A DNA stretch of 64,000 bases from Metridium senile. Its lineage: Eukaryota; Cnidaria; Anthozoa; Actiniaria; Metridiidae. The stretch spans positions 12,184,211 to 12,248,210 of the forward strand of contig OX459108.1 in NCBI GenBank assembly GCA_949775045.1, read 5' to 3'. Numbering within the stretch: position 1 is the first letter of the stretch; the number at the start of each line of letters is the position of its first letter. Positions 23,371-52,300 of this stretch are shown here, one piece after another. The notes beneath the pieces are model-generated. The model ran no database searches, was not told the origin of the DNA, and was given only the letters and a program-made list of their open reading frames with translations. Position numbers and translations under genes: made by a program.

Positions 23371-23780
23371 TGGCCAATCGACTAAAATCGCTTTCGATTT
23401 CATTCGACAATCGCATGTAATTCTATCAAAAACGTTAGTTGTTTATTCCTCTTTACATCAATCAACAAAGTCAACTTACTCGATTTCAATTCCATTCGAC
23501 AGTCGCATCTAATTCTCTCGAAAACGTTCGTTGTTTATTCCTCTTTACATCAATTGAAAAAGTAAACTTAATCGCTTTCAATTCCATTCGACAGTCACAT
23601 CTAATTATATCAAAAACGTCACTTGTTTATTGCTCTTCACATTAATCAACAAAGTCAAATTAATCGCTTTCGATTCCATTCGACAGTCGCATCTAATTAA
23701 TTCTCTCAAAAACGTTACGTTGTTTATTGCTCTTTACATCAATCAACAAACTAAATCGCTTTCGATTTCATTCGACTATT
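23370..23780. repeat. About 94-bp tandem repeat, 4-5 copies
   Basis: Units begin near 23380, 23478, 23572, 23664 and 23757 and share ttccattcgaca, cgcatctaatt, aaaaacgtt and gtttatt(c/g)ctctttacatc. Confidence 0.85.
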
Positions 23781-25389
23781 GCAAATAGTTGTTGAAGTTT
23801 GATGAGTGGCAATCAACTAATCGATTCCATTCGACATTCGACAGTCTCATCCAATTGAATTAGTTGTGGATTTGGGGCGCGAAAGATCAATCATGGTGCA
23901 GGCGACTCTTTCAATTACACCTGTTGTTTCTAACAATATCGTCGTTTTTCTTATTCAAAAATCACTAACAAACTATGCTTTATACTCCGCTTCAGCGTCT
24001 TATGAAAGCCGACGATACCTTCAGCTAATACATGGAAAGGTAAGTCAAAACATTTCCACTCAAAAGATAATTTTTTTTTCGTCTTTGACTAATATACCTA
24101 GTTGGCCGGTTTTGAAAACTTTGTTTCGTTATTTTGTTATTTCTACTTACTAACTTATTTCCTTACTCGCTTACTTACTAACTTATACTTATTTCCATAC
24201 ATATAGTTTGTTATTATAAGTCGGCTCAGGGGAAATAAATGTTTTTCAATAGCTTGATACGAATTTGTTTTTACAAGTGACTTACGAACTTTTCACTACA
24301 AGTAACCTTATACTAAAAAAAACGATTAAATTATAAATATATACGCTTCTTAAATAAATACGCTTTTCCTATAAACTTGTCGGAGAAGGAAAGACTTTAA
24401 AAATTTTTATTTTCGATTTGAATATTAATTTTAACAAAGATTTCTGTACTTTCCGATGCCCGCTCAAAATTGATAATTTTCAATGAAATATCAAACCCGA
24501 CTTACTTGGCGTTGGATAATTCAAAACTATTCTACTATTTTTGCTCTATTTATAAACTGCCAAAACTTCGGTCAAAGATAAAAACATTTTAACGAAAAAA
24601 CTTATTGATTCTTGGTCTAATAAAGCACCGAGCAGGTGTCCAAGCGAAAATTAGGCCGTACAATTTCAATTTAAACTTTCAGAATCAGACTCATACCTTC
24701 AAGGAGATGTCCAGTTTGTACAACAATATCTTCTGGTTGTAAAATTGAAGTAATTTCGGTTTTAAAGGTACGTGAATTATTTTCGAAACAGCCGCTAGAG
24801 AATGGCAGAGGTTAACGGCCAACTCCTAAACACATTCTTAAAGTGTTATGCAAATTACTTCGGCAACACCCCGCAACGGAGAACTGTTGAACTATACAAC
24901 AGTAATAGGAAGTATAGTTTTTGAAATTTTGAACGGGAAGTAATTTGAATGGAACTAAATGAGATTAAAATTGAAAAAATGGGAAATAAATAAATGAAAG
25001 CTGTTTGATTTTAACTCTAACCAAAATCCTTCAACTTTGTTTTGAGAAAGAAAAAAAACTTTGTTTCGAGTTCATTCTACTTACTACTACCCCCTAAGGC
25101 TCGGATTGGTACATTCCAATGCGATGAAATCACAAGTATACTCTTTGAAAACACGACGGGATGCGTTTGCATGAAATCCGAGAGAAACTGTCGAGATTCT
25201 CTCAAGTTTGGCCAAAACAGAACCAACTGGAATCTCGACGACTAGGTTCCCAGTCTACCATTTAAATGCAACGATGATGGTCCACATAATTCGTACTTTC
25301 AAAAATAATTTTGCAGAACCCAAGAAAGTTTTAGTGACCAAAATAGCCCTCAGAAAGTAGATTTCCACATAATTAGCATACTGACATTT

Positions 25390-25680
25390 TTATATAAATG
25401 GAAACTAGTAAGCGAGTAAACTAGTACTAGTATAGGATGCGTCGGTGTTTGATATAAACGATAGGTAATAGAATGAAACTAGCGAGTAAACTAGTCTAGG
25501 TCGCGTCGGTGTTTTGATATAAACGATAGGCAATAGAATGAAACTTGTAACACCGTAAAAAATGTTGATTTAACTTTACTGACGTTTCGAGCTTTAGCCC
25601 TTCCTGCGTCGGAGTAAAAGGACTTCAGTAAAAAAGGACTCCGTTACAAATTTCATTATACCTATCATACATTATTATAT
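25390..25680. mobile_element. MITE of the 'GACGTTTCGAGCTTTAGCCC' family
   Basis: Contains gcgtcggtgtttgatataaa, aacaccgtaaaaaatgttg and gacgtttcgagctttagccc. Further copies lie at 29790-29880 (partial), 58300-58520 and 60300-60495; the last two show the full inverted layout. Confidence 0.75.
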
Positions 25681-26060
25681 AGGTGAGCGTAGTGTTCAAA
25701 AGTGTTGGTATATTGTGATTTTCATATGACTGTGAAAGAATTGGCAGAATCTATTTCTTTTGTTCTTTACCAACACGTACGAACTTAGTGAATCCAGTGA
25801 ATCCGGTCACCGAAACCGCATACTTTTACTTGAATCCTCCGGATACGCGGATTCGTGTGGACGCAAATATTTCTATGCGGTTGCAGCCGGATCGGATTCG
25901 TGTAGACGAGGCCTAATTAGTAGTTTTTCCTTCACGGTTAAATGAAAATCACTCTATTGTGATGCTAATGTCCAACCATTTTCACAATAGATATTTTAAT
26001 TTTCTTTGTTCTAATAAATGGCAAAACCATAACATAATACGTCAATGTACGTCCACCTAT
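25679..26060. mobile_element. TAGGTG-type MITE
   Basis: Starts ataggtgagcgtagtgtt and ends tacgtccacctat, like the copies at 694-973. It carries an internal extra segment with ggattcgtgt(g/a)gacg repeats (25850-25915). Confidence 0.7.
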
Positions 26061-26699
26061 TACCGGTTGAAACAATAGGTTCCGAATCCCTTGCCCTCGC
26101 TATCATGTGTTTCAGAACGTTCCAAACAAAGGCTTTCGCTCTCATGGGAATAAACATGGCCAATATGTAATAAAAGCGGACAATTTTAAACTTTTTCCCA
26201 GTCTTCCACAGAAAACCACCACACAGGAATCCTATCCACACCAAATTCGCACCTTCCCAAACCTCTCCTCGACGAAAACATCCACAGGGAACCCAATGAA
26301 AATAGACGTTACATTATAGTGGATGGAAGGAGTAAAGCCCGAGTTATTTTCTCAGGCTGGATTTTCAACACACACACTATTTATTTCATAGGGACAATAA
26401 AGCGATAGTATGATAAAATATTACTTTAAATGCATCACAATCTATTTTTGTAAAAAACGAAAACATTGTTTTTAACATTCAGCAATTTCAACATCTACCT
26501 GAGTACATAAATTTGTAACTATTTTCATATTCAACTATTTTCAGTAAGAAATGACCGCGTTAACTTCCTACATGCATGGGGGACTGGTGCGAACTGACTG
26601 AATGAGACAAAGCTAGACGCTTTTCTAATGGATGTTTCTAACTGCTATATTTACGAATTTTTTCTGTGTTCAATAACGATTTCTATTTTGCAAACAGCC

Positions 26700-26945
26700 A
26701 ATCAAAAAAGTTTGCCAATTTGAGCCAATCATTCATCATATCAATCTGAGCCAATCAAAATCATTTACCATGTCCATTTGAGCCAATCAAAATCATTTAT
26801 CATGTGAATTTGAGCCAATCAAATTCATTTATCATGTGAATTTGAGCCAATCAAAATCATTTATCGTGTCAATTTGAGCCAACCAAAATAATTTATCATG
26901 TCAATTTGAGCCAACCAAAATCATTTATCACGTCAATTTGCACCA
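26700..26945. repeat. About 31-bp tandem repeat (AATTTGAGCCAATCAAAAT)
   Basis: Seven or so units of aatttgagccaatcaaaat plus catttatcatgt. Confidence 0.88.
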
Positions 26946-27199
26946 GTTCACCAGCAACTACAACCAAGGCCTGGCCACTAGTTCTAAGTTGATTTCATGT
27001 ACATTATTGATTTCATACAAATGTTTTGGACCACAGAAGGTATATATCAAAATGAACCTTTACATTTACTTGACAATCGCAATATCAAATTCTACTTACA
27101 TCAATCAAAACAAAATATGGCAACTATTTTGAATAACCATTGCTTAGGTTTCAGTACAGCTACAGTACGAAACATCAGAAGGTAACTTTTCCCATGATT

Positions 27200-27840
27200 A
27201 ACGTCCAAAACTTCAGTAACACTATTGAATATGGTGAATGAGTTATCAATTTGCTTTAACAAAGGATGAACGTCCAAAACTTCAGAAACTCTCTTGAATA
27301 TGGTGAATGAGTTATCAATTTGCTTTGACAAAGGATGAACGTCCAAAACTTCAGAAACTCTCTTGAATATGGTGAATGAGTTATCAATTTGCTTTGACAA
27401 AGGATGAACGTCCAAAACTTCAGAAACTCTCTTGAATATGGTGAATGAGTTATCAATTTGCTTTGACAAAGGATGAACGTCCAAAACTTCAGAAACTCTC
27501 TTGAATATGGTGAATGAGTTATCAATTTGCTTTGACAAAGGATGAACGTCCAAAACTTCAGAAACTCTCTTGAATATGGTGAATGAGTTATCAATTTGCT
27601 TTGACAAAGGATGAACGTCCAAAACTTCAGAAACTCTCTTGAATATGGTGAATGAGTTATCAATTTGCTTTGACAAAGGATTAACGTCCAAAACTCTAGA
27701 ATACAGTGTATAACTTATCAATTTGCTTTGACAAAGGATGAACGTCCAAAACTTCAGAAACTCTCTTGAATATGGTGAATGAGTTATCAATTTGCTTTGA
27801 CAAAGGATTAACGTCCAAAACTCTAGAATACAGTGTATAA
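27200..27840. repeat. 69-bp tandem repeat, about 9 copies
   Basis: Highly uniform 69-bp units contain ggatgaacgtccaaaactt, cagaaactctcttgaata and atgagttatcaatttgcttt. Because 69 is a multiple of three, the minus strand reads open as a 23-residue repeat for 229 codons. There is no start context, splice signal or homology that I recognise, so I treat it as a satellite. Two units (about 27680 and 27810) have a variant core. Confidence 0.88.
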
Positions 27841-28417
27841 TTACGAATTGTACTTAAGATCGCGTGATATCATATGCTAATTATAACCATTTCGCTTGAC
27901 TGACTAGCCTCGTTTTCGTGTGGAAGCATAATAGGGTTTTAACGTGTATGAGAAGTCGGTCTTATTGATGTTAAAGTTTTCACACATATCCATGTCACAT
28001 ATCCATGACTGATGATGTCTATACTAAGCAGCCCAGGGACTGGTGACTAGTTTTCTGAGTCAATCCAGAACACTAGAACCAGTAAGTTATTCAAATTGGT
28101 CACCATATTTTGATTTTGTTATTTATAATCATTTAAGTAAATTAGGTGTTTATAGAAGTCGACTGAGGATGTGTTATCTTTCAGTAACTATGACAATCTT
28201 GTTTTTAATTTCATCCAGAAGGTCTATTAGCAGGTTTATAGAAATTAGACAAAGCACAGGTAACCCAAACAGCTTTGGATTGCATGTCTGTATGCTGTAG
28301 ATAAGAAAAAGAAATGACGTCGATTAGCAAATAGACAACTCGTGACTACATACAAAATTTCAAATAACAATAATAAGGATGAATGAATGCAAAGATAAAT
28401 GAATTAGTGAATGATAA

Positions 28418-28421
28418 AGGA

Positions 28422-28520
<99 letters not shown>

Positions 28521-28521
28521 A
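28418..28521. repeat. (AAAT)n microsatellite with flanking GAATGAAT-type repeat
   Basis: About 26 perfect taaa units, then degenerate gaatgaat/gatgaat sequence to about 28690, lying 3' of ERM-A. Confidence 0.95.
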
Positions 28522-28791
28522 AAAAGTATGAATGAATGACCTAGTAGATTGATGAAATGAAGAATGGGTAGATGGATAAATGTTTGACTGAATGAATGAA
28601 TAAATGGATGAAAATACGAATGAATGAATGAAAAAATAAATAAATGTATGAGTTAATGACTCAGTGGATTGATGAATAGAATGAATGAAAAAAACACAAA
28701 CGACAAAATGAAAAGTGAATGAACATTTTACATTGCACAAGAACATTATATAAACATGTCATTTACCTGTATTATTACCTTAATATGTAGC

Positions 28792-43536
<14,745 letters not shown>

Positions 43537-43970
43537 TGTGACTTGAAATTTTGAACGAATTAAACAACGAATAAATGCAGGATAACGAAAATTGGAACTT
43601 TAAATCGTCGACCGCCAAATTCTATTAAGCAGGACCTGGAAATGAGAAGAAAAATGTATCATTAGCTCTAGAAAAATTCGCAGTTAGTTGACATAAATTA
43701 CTGGATGATGGTTCCGTTAAATAGAAGGTTAAATATTACGATAAATATTCACATTCTTGGGCAATTTCAAGCTTGGAGCACGCTTGTATTCGGAGGAAGT
43801 TCAAACGTTTTAGAATGATCGAATTGGCTGCTCGTTTGAAGGACAACCACTTAGCATTAAACCACCATTTTCACCAAGCAAATACACTATACCTTTAACT
43901 TAGCATATATGTAGTATTTAGGAAAAATCTTTGAGAATAGGGAGTAAAATTAACGATTCTTTTGACATAC

Positions 43971-44026
43971 CTTCGATCCACTACTCCGTACAGATGGGTG
44001 TGCCAAATAAGCCACTTATTTATATA
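43971..44026 (-). promoter_or_regulatory. Probable ERM-A core promoter and 5' noncoding exon
   Basis: On the minus strand a TATA-like tatataaata (44017-44026) lies about 30 bp upstream of a short segment ending in the donor cgaag|gtatgt (exon edge at 43971). A matching acceptor (ttccag|GTCC, exon edge 43635) begins the untranslated part joined to the ATG at 43534-43536. Distances fit a TATA promoter with a short first exon, but no transcript is available. Confidence 0.5.
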
Positions 44027-44039
44027 ACCCCTATGCTAA

Positions 44040-47000
44040 TACAATGACCCCCCTCTTGGATTCAACTCACTGGTTGAGATACAACGAGCTTTGTGATTGG
44101 TCTTTTTCTTTTGTAATATTATTTTAACTGGATTTTTATTTTCGCGTTTTTAGCTTTAGAAATATACATTGACAATTCTTTTTAAAGATTAAATTATAAA
44201 TTTTTAAATCTAATTAACGTATTTTCGAATGGAAAATGATGGAAAATAAATCCAAGCTGCATAAAAAATAGATTTAGTATTGTTGTTTTTTTCGATCTAA
44301 TCACTTACTTGTGAAAACTGATTAACTTTCTAATTTTATTTTTGTTTATTTGTTTACTATTAAAATAATTTCTGCCCAGACTGAAAATAGCAGCTAAAGT
44401 GGCCCTTAGTGTTGAATAGATGACTTGAATACGATAGCGGTTACCCCACCTAGATTCTCAGCATGGGCCACCTTCGTTCAAATGCTGTTGTTTTATCTTT
44501 ACGTAACTCTATTTTCTAATTATCTGGATGATATCTACTATATATTGTCTTACCATGTCTCTTAAAACAGAATTTTAATTTAAAAAGAAGTTCACTTAAT
44601 GGCCGTTTTAAAACAACTGTACCAATTTTGAAATTATACACTTGCAGAAATCCTTCATTAACCCTTCGGATTGTATTTCTGCACTTTATCACCATGACAA
44701 TTTCCTGTATTATATAACTAGCTTACATTTATTTAAAATTTGTGGAAATAGATAAAAACCTTTGAACTTTCGTACACTTTTAGCTAGATGGCAGAGTGGA
44801 ATCAGTTTTCCCGCCTAAAGGTGCACGCACGCGCAATATTTTTTCGCGCGCTTTTTCACACAGAGAAACCGGAAAAAAGAGTGTGACCAAAATAAGAAAG
44901 AACGGAAGAAACCGAGGAAGGAAGAAACCGAGGAAGCAAGAAAGAAAGGACGACAAAAGACAGAAAGAATGAAGGAAGGAAAGATAAACCACGTACACGG
45001 AAGGTATTCAAAGGCATTCTCAGTATTGTTTTGCACAAATGGCTTGCTGCAAAAGCTATGACTGCAGTTTTAATGCTCGCTAACCTTGCAATTCTTGTAA
45101 TTAACGATCAAAAAAACACTCAATATTCTTCAAGGAAAATATTATTTTTTTTTGCAAGAAACAACAAGTTCAGCATACAAATATGTCCGCCTCTTGTGTC
45201 ACAGCAAAACAACCAATCAGTGTTTGCGTTATATATAAACAAACTATGCGAAAAATTTAAACCAAAGTAAATAAACTAGTTTCGAGAATATTTTTGCACA
45301 TATTAGAGAAAACCCAGACGTTATTTACTAAGAGACTTTCGATAAATATTTTCAAGATTTAACCACTGAATCGATATCGTGAAATTTTAGCTCAGATATT
45401 CAATAGGCATTGCAAATTGGTGTCGTCATACAACTCAGCGAAGAGGCTGAAGAGTGCTCGAACATTTTGCGTGGTCAGAGAGATATTATCTCGCATGAAT
45501 AGGCATGAACGTAATAATTGAGTCATTCTCGAAACTTCAAATCTTAACTTTCTCACACTCTTAAGTGACTGAGTTTATAGCACGTTTTAATGTTTCCATA
45601 GCAACGTAAATTCGCTAATTTTGGTCCTGACGTGTGGTAATAGTAAAAGATAATAATTGTGCACGAAAAAGTTATTTATGGTTGCTGTTTATTTGATCAA
45701 TAAACAAAGATAAATGAAATTATTCAATAGTCACGCAAGTGTTATTTTTAAAAATAGAAATGAAACTGAAATTTGAAAAAAAAGTTGAAGAGAATTTTAA
45801 AAAATGTCAGTCTAACAGCGATATTTTGCGAATTTTTTATGCGAACTAGCCGCAAGGTAATTCTTAAAAATATAAAGGAATGATAATATAATACATATAA
45901 TGAAAAAAATACTTGAGCCGGTAAATCTATTTTTAATTTGAAAAGAAAATGTATAATTATCGTTAATATTTTACTGAAATCATATATATATAAATATATA
46001 TATAAATTATATAAATTAGAACTGGACCGAATTCTTGCCATGCAAAACTTTCATATTATTTTGTGATTACATGTTAAAATAAAAAACAGCTCTGCTCATG
46101 ATAGCGAATCATTTGCGCAAATTTTGATAAAACTGTTTACTAATAAAAAAAAATCAAAATATTAGGTATATAATTGATAACTGGAGCTACATCTTTGCAA
46201 AGTGTTTTGTCTGAACACGTATTTAAGTAAAACTTTGGAATATTTTTAGTTTGTTTGCAGAGTTAATCTCTCTTTTATCATGTTTATGAAGAGAGAGTAT
46301 AAAACGGTGATGAACGGTTATTGAGGATTAGTACTGTTTACCTATCAAATAATACTGATTTGATCGTGTTGAAAGTTTAATTGGTAAGTTAATTTAATTT
46401 GATTTTGAGTGTTTAATTGGAACACTACGGCCTCTGGGAAGAGTGAATGAACGAATGAATGGATAGATAAATCAATGAATCAATCAACGAATCAACAAAT
46501 CAATTAATCAATGAACGAATCAACAAATCAATTAATATATCATCGAATCAACAAATATATGAAACAGCGAATCAATAAATGAACATGGTGGTAAATTAAT
46601 GAACCAATAAATGAAGTGAATCAATAAATCAACGAATCACTGAATCAATGGATGGATAGATGAACGAATAATAAATGGTGAGATGGAAAAAAGGAAGTTA
46701 GAAAATACAAAAACAAAGCCAGGCAGAAAATTCGTACATGCTCGAAATTTTGTGCAAAACGTTGCAAATATCATGCTTGGGTTCCCTGTGTTCCCATTGG
46801 GACATTTTGTTGCGATTTTAAATCGCCGCTGATATTGGTAATAAGGAAGGGTGATGATAACATAAAACTCCAGTCTAAATATACATCTGTTTCAACACTC
46901 CAAGACTGCAAAAGATGTCGGTATTGTATTTATGATTAATTCATTTATTGCACGATTTTGGTCGAGGTATTAGTTTCTCTTAACTCCCACCACTGTAACA

Positions 47001-49370
47001 CGTACAGCAGTGCAATAATTATATGTCACACACACATGCAGCTAAGATATATTATAAATAAATGGATAACAAGAGAAAATATGCCGACATCCTTTGCAGG
47101 CTACAGTGTGAACTAAATGTAGCTTGTTGATTGCGACAATGAGTTTTGAAATAGGTTTCTCAAACTCATTAATAAAGCCTACATTAATAATACATTAGAA
47201 CAAAATAAAGGAAGTCACAACCGTGAAGGAGGTTTAGATATGTGATCTTAATCAGCATAAGATCTGACCAATTTTTGCTTAATATAATTTCTCCAAGAAT
47301 TATAAATGATTTGAGAAGCCAGATAGAGAACTTGATAGAGTCTTGAAACTGAGTGTTGCCTCCTGTATCCAAACACTTCGAAGTCGTTAATTTTTCAACT
47401 CACTTCTCTGGATGTGTTTGGATATCCGAGGAAACACTCTTCTCGTACAGCTTGCAATAATAATATATCGCACGCACGTAACCAAGATAAATAAATGAAT
47501 GTCAAGAGAAAATATATGCCGACATCCTTTGCAGACTTCAGTGTCGACTACAGCTTTCATTGCGACAACGAGTTTTAAAATAGGTGTAAATGATTACCTG
47601 ATAGGGTTAACTTGTATTGACTATTGCCGTATTCTCGCGCAAATCTTGAATTGTTACCACATAAGAGTTGAGTTATGCGACAATAAGCTTGTCCGTCTAG
47701 TTTATGTTTAATTTGTTTAGAAGTACGTCAGAGCCTAACGTGTATGATTCGCTTCAGTAAGAAAAAATGCTAAACTTCTGACGTAAAAACACATTTTTTA
47801 ACATTTCACGAAAGTTCTATATAGTTCAAATTCTTTCGCTGAATTTGTTTGAAATAACATAAAGCATTGTATTAAAATTACAAACAGTGTATCTGTGAAA
47901 TTTAAACTACTAAATATAGTACAAATAGTTCTAATCCAACAGAAGAAAACAATACAATTAGATATAATGTCTCGCGTATAAAATGTTTGCACTCTATAAA
48001 AAGAACCTAGGTATTTTAAAAATGCAAATTTTATCTCCAAACTCATAACAAAAGTATGTACACCATGATAAATTATTAAAGAATTCTATGGCTGAAGTTA
48101 CAATGGCAAACGAAATTCATTGTACATAATATCAAGATCATGATCATTTTCATCCATTAGTACTTTAATAAATTTTCAAAAGAATAAAAAAATAATCAAA
48201 ATAAAGTCTCTTAAAAAGATTATATCAAGAAATCAGTCAGTAGCAAAAATTTTCAGTTTCGAAATCAATTTTTTATGTTTTCAAATTTATGCTTTGGGTT
48301 GTGATACTAAAAGTTTTAAACAAATAATTAATGGAACGATCGAAATCCACTTTTTATGCTATCCTGAAAATGATATGATGATTCTACTCACCAAAAATTA
48401 ATATTATTTTGAAATTAACGAATTCAACCAAAAAAACATCGAAACAAAAGCTGCGAAAACTTTTCAAAAATTTATGATATAATTTTTGTTTTCTTTCGGA
48501 AAAGTTTAGCGTCACAAAGGAGTTGTGCTACAACGTTTGACCAATATTTTTTTTAATAACTAGTGTTCAAATTTCGAAACAATACAAACAGGTTATTATT
48601 ATGACCAAACTTGGACATAGTTTTGATCAATCTGACAGAGAACCCAACCATGACCGCATTCAAGTTTATGCTCGAACTGTTAATCATTCGGTTGGTTGAT
48701 AAGGGTTGGCTTGATAAGTCAGTCACGTTTTCTCTATTTTGAATTTTACCTCTCCCTTCCCCTCACAGTAAAAATTTGGTAAGTTGCTTAAATGAGGAGC
48801 AAACCAAGTCACGTTTTCTCTATTTTGAATTTTACCTCTCCCGTCCCCTCACAGTAAAAATTTGGTAAGTTGCTTAAATGAGGAGCAATCCAAGTTACGA
48901 TTTCTCTTCTTGAATTTTACCTCTCCCGTCCCCTCACAGTAAAAATCTGGTTATTTGCTTAAATTAAGGAGCAATCCAGTACCAAATCGAAACATCCTTT
49001 AGGATTGGTTTAGAAAAACAATAGGTCTTTCCAAGCAATTGCCCTAAACCTAACCAAACTATAGCGGTACTTGCACTGTAGGGAGCTAACCAAAACGCAG
49101 CTTTCTACTTGTGCTGTATAACTGTAAATGAGAAGGGACGAGCGAGATGCTCTAGGGACGAGAATTAAATTTGGTCGATTTCAAGAGATGGCCCTTTGTA
49201 CCTTCCGCTGGATGACAATATTGCAGGCTCTGGGGACGAGAACTGACAACCAGACAACCACAACCGATCTTCAGTAAACGACATTTTTTCACCTTTCACT
49301 GTACAAATTTTACAACGGCAAAAAAATGATTTCATTTACATATAACCAATATCAAAGGGTTTTTTAAAGT
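44040..49370. other. Intergenic region between ERM-A and the collagen gene
   Basis: No recognised gene. It contains purine/pyrimidine-rich sequence (44880-44990), gaatcaat-type simple repeat (46440-46680) and degraded members of the CACCTATTTC MITE family (46880-47590: gatgtcggtatt, ccgacatcctttgcagg twice, gttttgaaataggt). The rest is AT-rich sequence in which I see nothing. Confidence 0.5.
48712..48985. repeat. About 90-bp tandem repeat, 3 copies
   Basis: Units share cacgttttctctattttgaa, ttttacctctccc and ctcacagtaaaaatttggta; the third copy is more diverged. Confidence 0.9.
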
Positions 49371-49379
49371 ATGTTACAT

Positions 49380-52300
49380 TTATCCTGATGAAATGGGTAG
49401 GACATTTTGTCCCGGTTGTCCGGGTTGTCCTTGAGGTCCGGCTTGACCGGCAGGCCCTGGAGGTCCTGCTGGTCCCATTCCTCCTCGCTGTCCTGGTTGA
49501 CCAGGCCTTCCACGTCGACCGCCTGAGCCTGGAGCCCCATCCTGTCCTGCGCGACCATTTTTACCAGGCTGTCCAGGTAGACCAGTAAGGCCAGGTCGCC
49601 CTGGAGAAAAGTTATAGAAGTATATTATAAGTAATAAGCATTCACAGTAAGTCAAGCAAGCTCCACAACTTTGATCTTTCAAGGATTTTCTGCGCACGCA
49701 TGCTGTTTGCATGATCTCTCATCTCTTGTTCTACTGCACTCGACCTAGACTCAAGTGTCCTCCCAGTTGCTAAATGGTGGACGTACAAGAAAAAGGCCCT
49801 GGTAAAGGCTGGATTTAAATCCGAAATAAAATACCATCTAGAACAGTCGTTGAGAAGAATACATCAAAATGCAGTTTACAATTATTACATTAGTGAAATT
49901 AGTAGCATTCGACTGAAATGGCAGGATTATTTACTAGCTGGAAAAAAAACATGTCTGAGGTTTAATTTGAACCAGGGCTAAATAACAAGCTATATAATCA
50001 GGGGCGGATCCAGACATTTGTCAGGGGGTGTCCCAATTGCAAATGAAGGGCTCTTGAGGTGTTAGGGGGTGTCCGGTCCCTAAATTTTCTCAAATAAAAT
50101 AGGGGTAATTGCGGCGCTAAGGAAGGGGGGTGTCCGATGCCTGAAGGGACACCCCCTAGATCCTCCCCTGATAATCATTAACTATTGCATTAATTATATA
50201 CCTGATGTTCCTCGACCACCGTTCGCTCCGGGACTTCCTGGAGGTCCAGAGTCCCCTGGTCGTCCAGGAGGTCCTTCAGGGCCTGATGGTCCTGCTGGCC
50301 CCGGTGGTCCTGGTGGCCCCGGAGGTCCTGGAGGCCCTGGTGGACCTTGCATCCAGTAGGCTAAACGAAAAAATGCTTTATTTTAAAACCTACCAGTAAT
50401 ATCATAATTTTTAAAATCGGATTTAGGTTGTCCCGGATAGACCTGAACACCGTAGATCGTAGCATAGATAGCAGCACAGAATACCCATGTGTTACCCTCT
50501 CCCCAATCCCCCTCCTCTTCCACAGGGAACACATGTAGAGGGCCGAATTCAGCTCGCCTCAAATTTCACATGCGTGCGAGGGTGGGTGCGAGGGTAGTCA
50601 AAGAACAAATAGAGGGGTAAACAAGAACAATATATATCGATTACGTCAGTGCTGAGGGTTATCTCCCACCTTAGGTTAACTAAACATCAGTGATACATGA
50701 CTCGTCGCTATCGGAATATCAATCAATACTTTACAATTAAAGTAAGGGTGTCGGGAAAACACGGATACGGACCGTCCGTCTGCGGACCAACGGACCAACG
50801 GACCAACGGACCGACGGACCATTTGGGAAAACGCGGACCAAAAAATTAATAAAACGCGGACCAAAAAAAAATAAAACGCGGACCAAAAAAAAAAAACGCG
50901 GACCAAAAACAAAAATAAATAAATAATAATAATAATAATAAAAACAAAGATAAAAAAAAATAAAAAAAAAAATAGAAAAAAATAAAAAAATTAATAAATA
51001 GTATATAGCACGTTTTAAGTATTTCACTGTTTCATTAGGTAATTTAATTTGTTGTCCCAATCAATTGAACTCTATTTTTTCAACTTTTCCAAGAACTTGA
51101 GAAACCAGAACGAAAGAAAACAATCAAAAAGTAATATTTCAGATGTGATTTTTATTGAAATAAGGGGGGGATCTTTGAAAAGAATATGTTTATTGTGGGC
51201 CCTCAACAAAAAAGGTGCCTTTGCTAATGAATCACCCACCCCCTCCCCCACATAACTAATGAACGGTCCATAGCTTGACTTAAATCAATAAAAATCTAAA
51301 AGTAATAGTTTAAGCTTACAACATACTTTATCCTTTTTGTTGAAACTTTGAAACAGAAAAATTAGTCTCAATCGGTAATGAACAAAAATTGGAGTATATA
51401 GTATTATAAGCTGATTAGATTTGTATTTGATTTCATGCGTATCATACTTTGGCCTATTGTTCGGTGTCCATTTCGAGGTGATAATAGTTATAAATCTAGA
51501 ATTATTTTGTGATATGTTACAAGTACTTTATCGTTCACTAGTCATTTATGGGCATTTATTTGGCCTTTTTTCGTCCGACGCAGGCTTCAATTAAAATATA
51601 TACATCAAGAAGCAACTCAAGAATGTGTTGTGGTTGAGAACGCGAATGTTATCACTGGCGCCCATCACTTCGTTCGCATCACCGAAACGAATTATTTCCA
51701 GTTGAATTCATATATATATTTTTTTTGTGTGGCATTTACTACTAAAGTTAAGTTACCATCAAATATTTACATACTTTGTTTGACTTTGATAAAAAGTATT
51801 TATTAAAACCCAATGTATAAATAGTTTGACTTATCTGTTTGCAGTTACTTTACATTTATCAGTTGTGTCATCAAAAGCTTTTATAAACAGAACTTGTTGA
51901 CCTCCCACCTTGAAATGGCTTTGAATCTGAGGATACGAATCTCAGGCCAACTTCACTTTGGGCAATAAATGGGCTACTATAATGTTCGCTTGTTAAAATC
52001 CATTGATCTCAGCATTATGAATGTGTTATCAAATTCGTTGAGTAATCAATATTCAATCGATCAACATTCTTATTTTAAGACTTATTATTACGTATTTGGT
52101 GTGTTAGAAATTGTATTGATCGGTACTGAGAGAATGACGTGCGTGTCTTATCAAGTGATGACTGACATTATACACATTCGACATCACGAGTTGATTCGTA
52201 CTCTGTTCTTGTCGTTTCGATTGTTGCAGTTTAAGAAAACAAAATCTCAGAAAAAGTTTCTCAGTATAATTCGAGTATCCCGATTCCTCGAGTCGCATCG

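Noticed and set aside
23866..24153. Plus-strand ORF with a gtaagt donor after HGK
   Set aside because: No acceptor partner, no recognised similarity and low-complexity surroundings; kept only as a weak possibility.
45400..45520. Short plus frame with SYNSAKRLKSARTF
   Set aside because: Too short, no motif and no exon borders.
50676..51060. ORFs ending in [14 protein letters not shown]
   Set aside because: They are translations of the Mutator-like TIRs and appear at both ends of that element.
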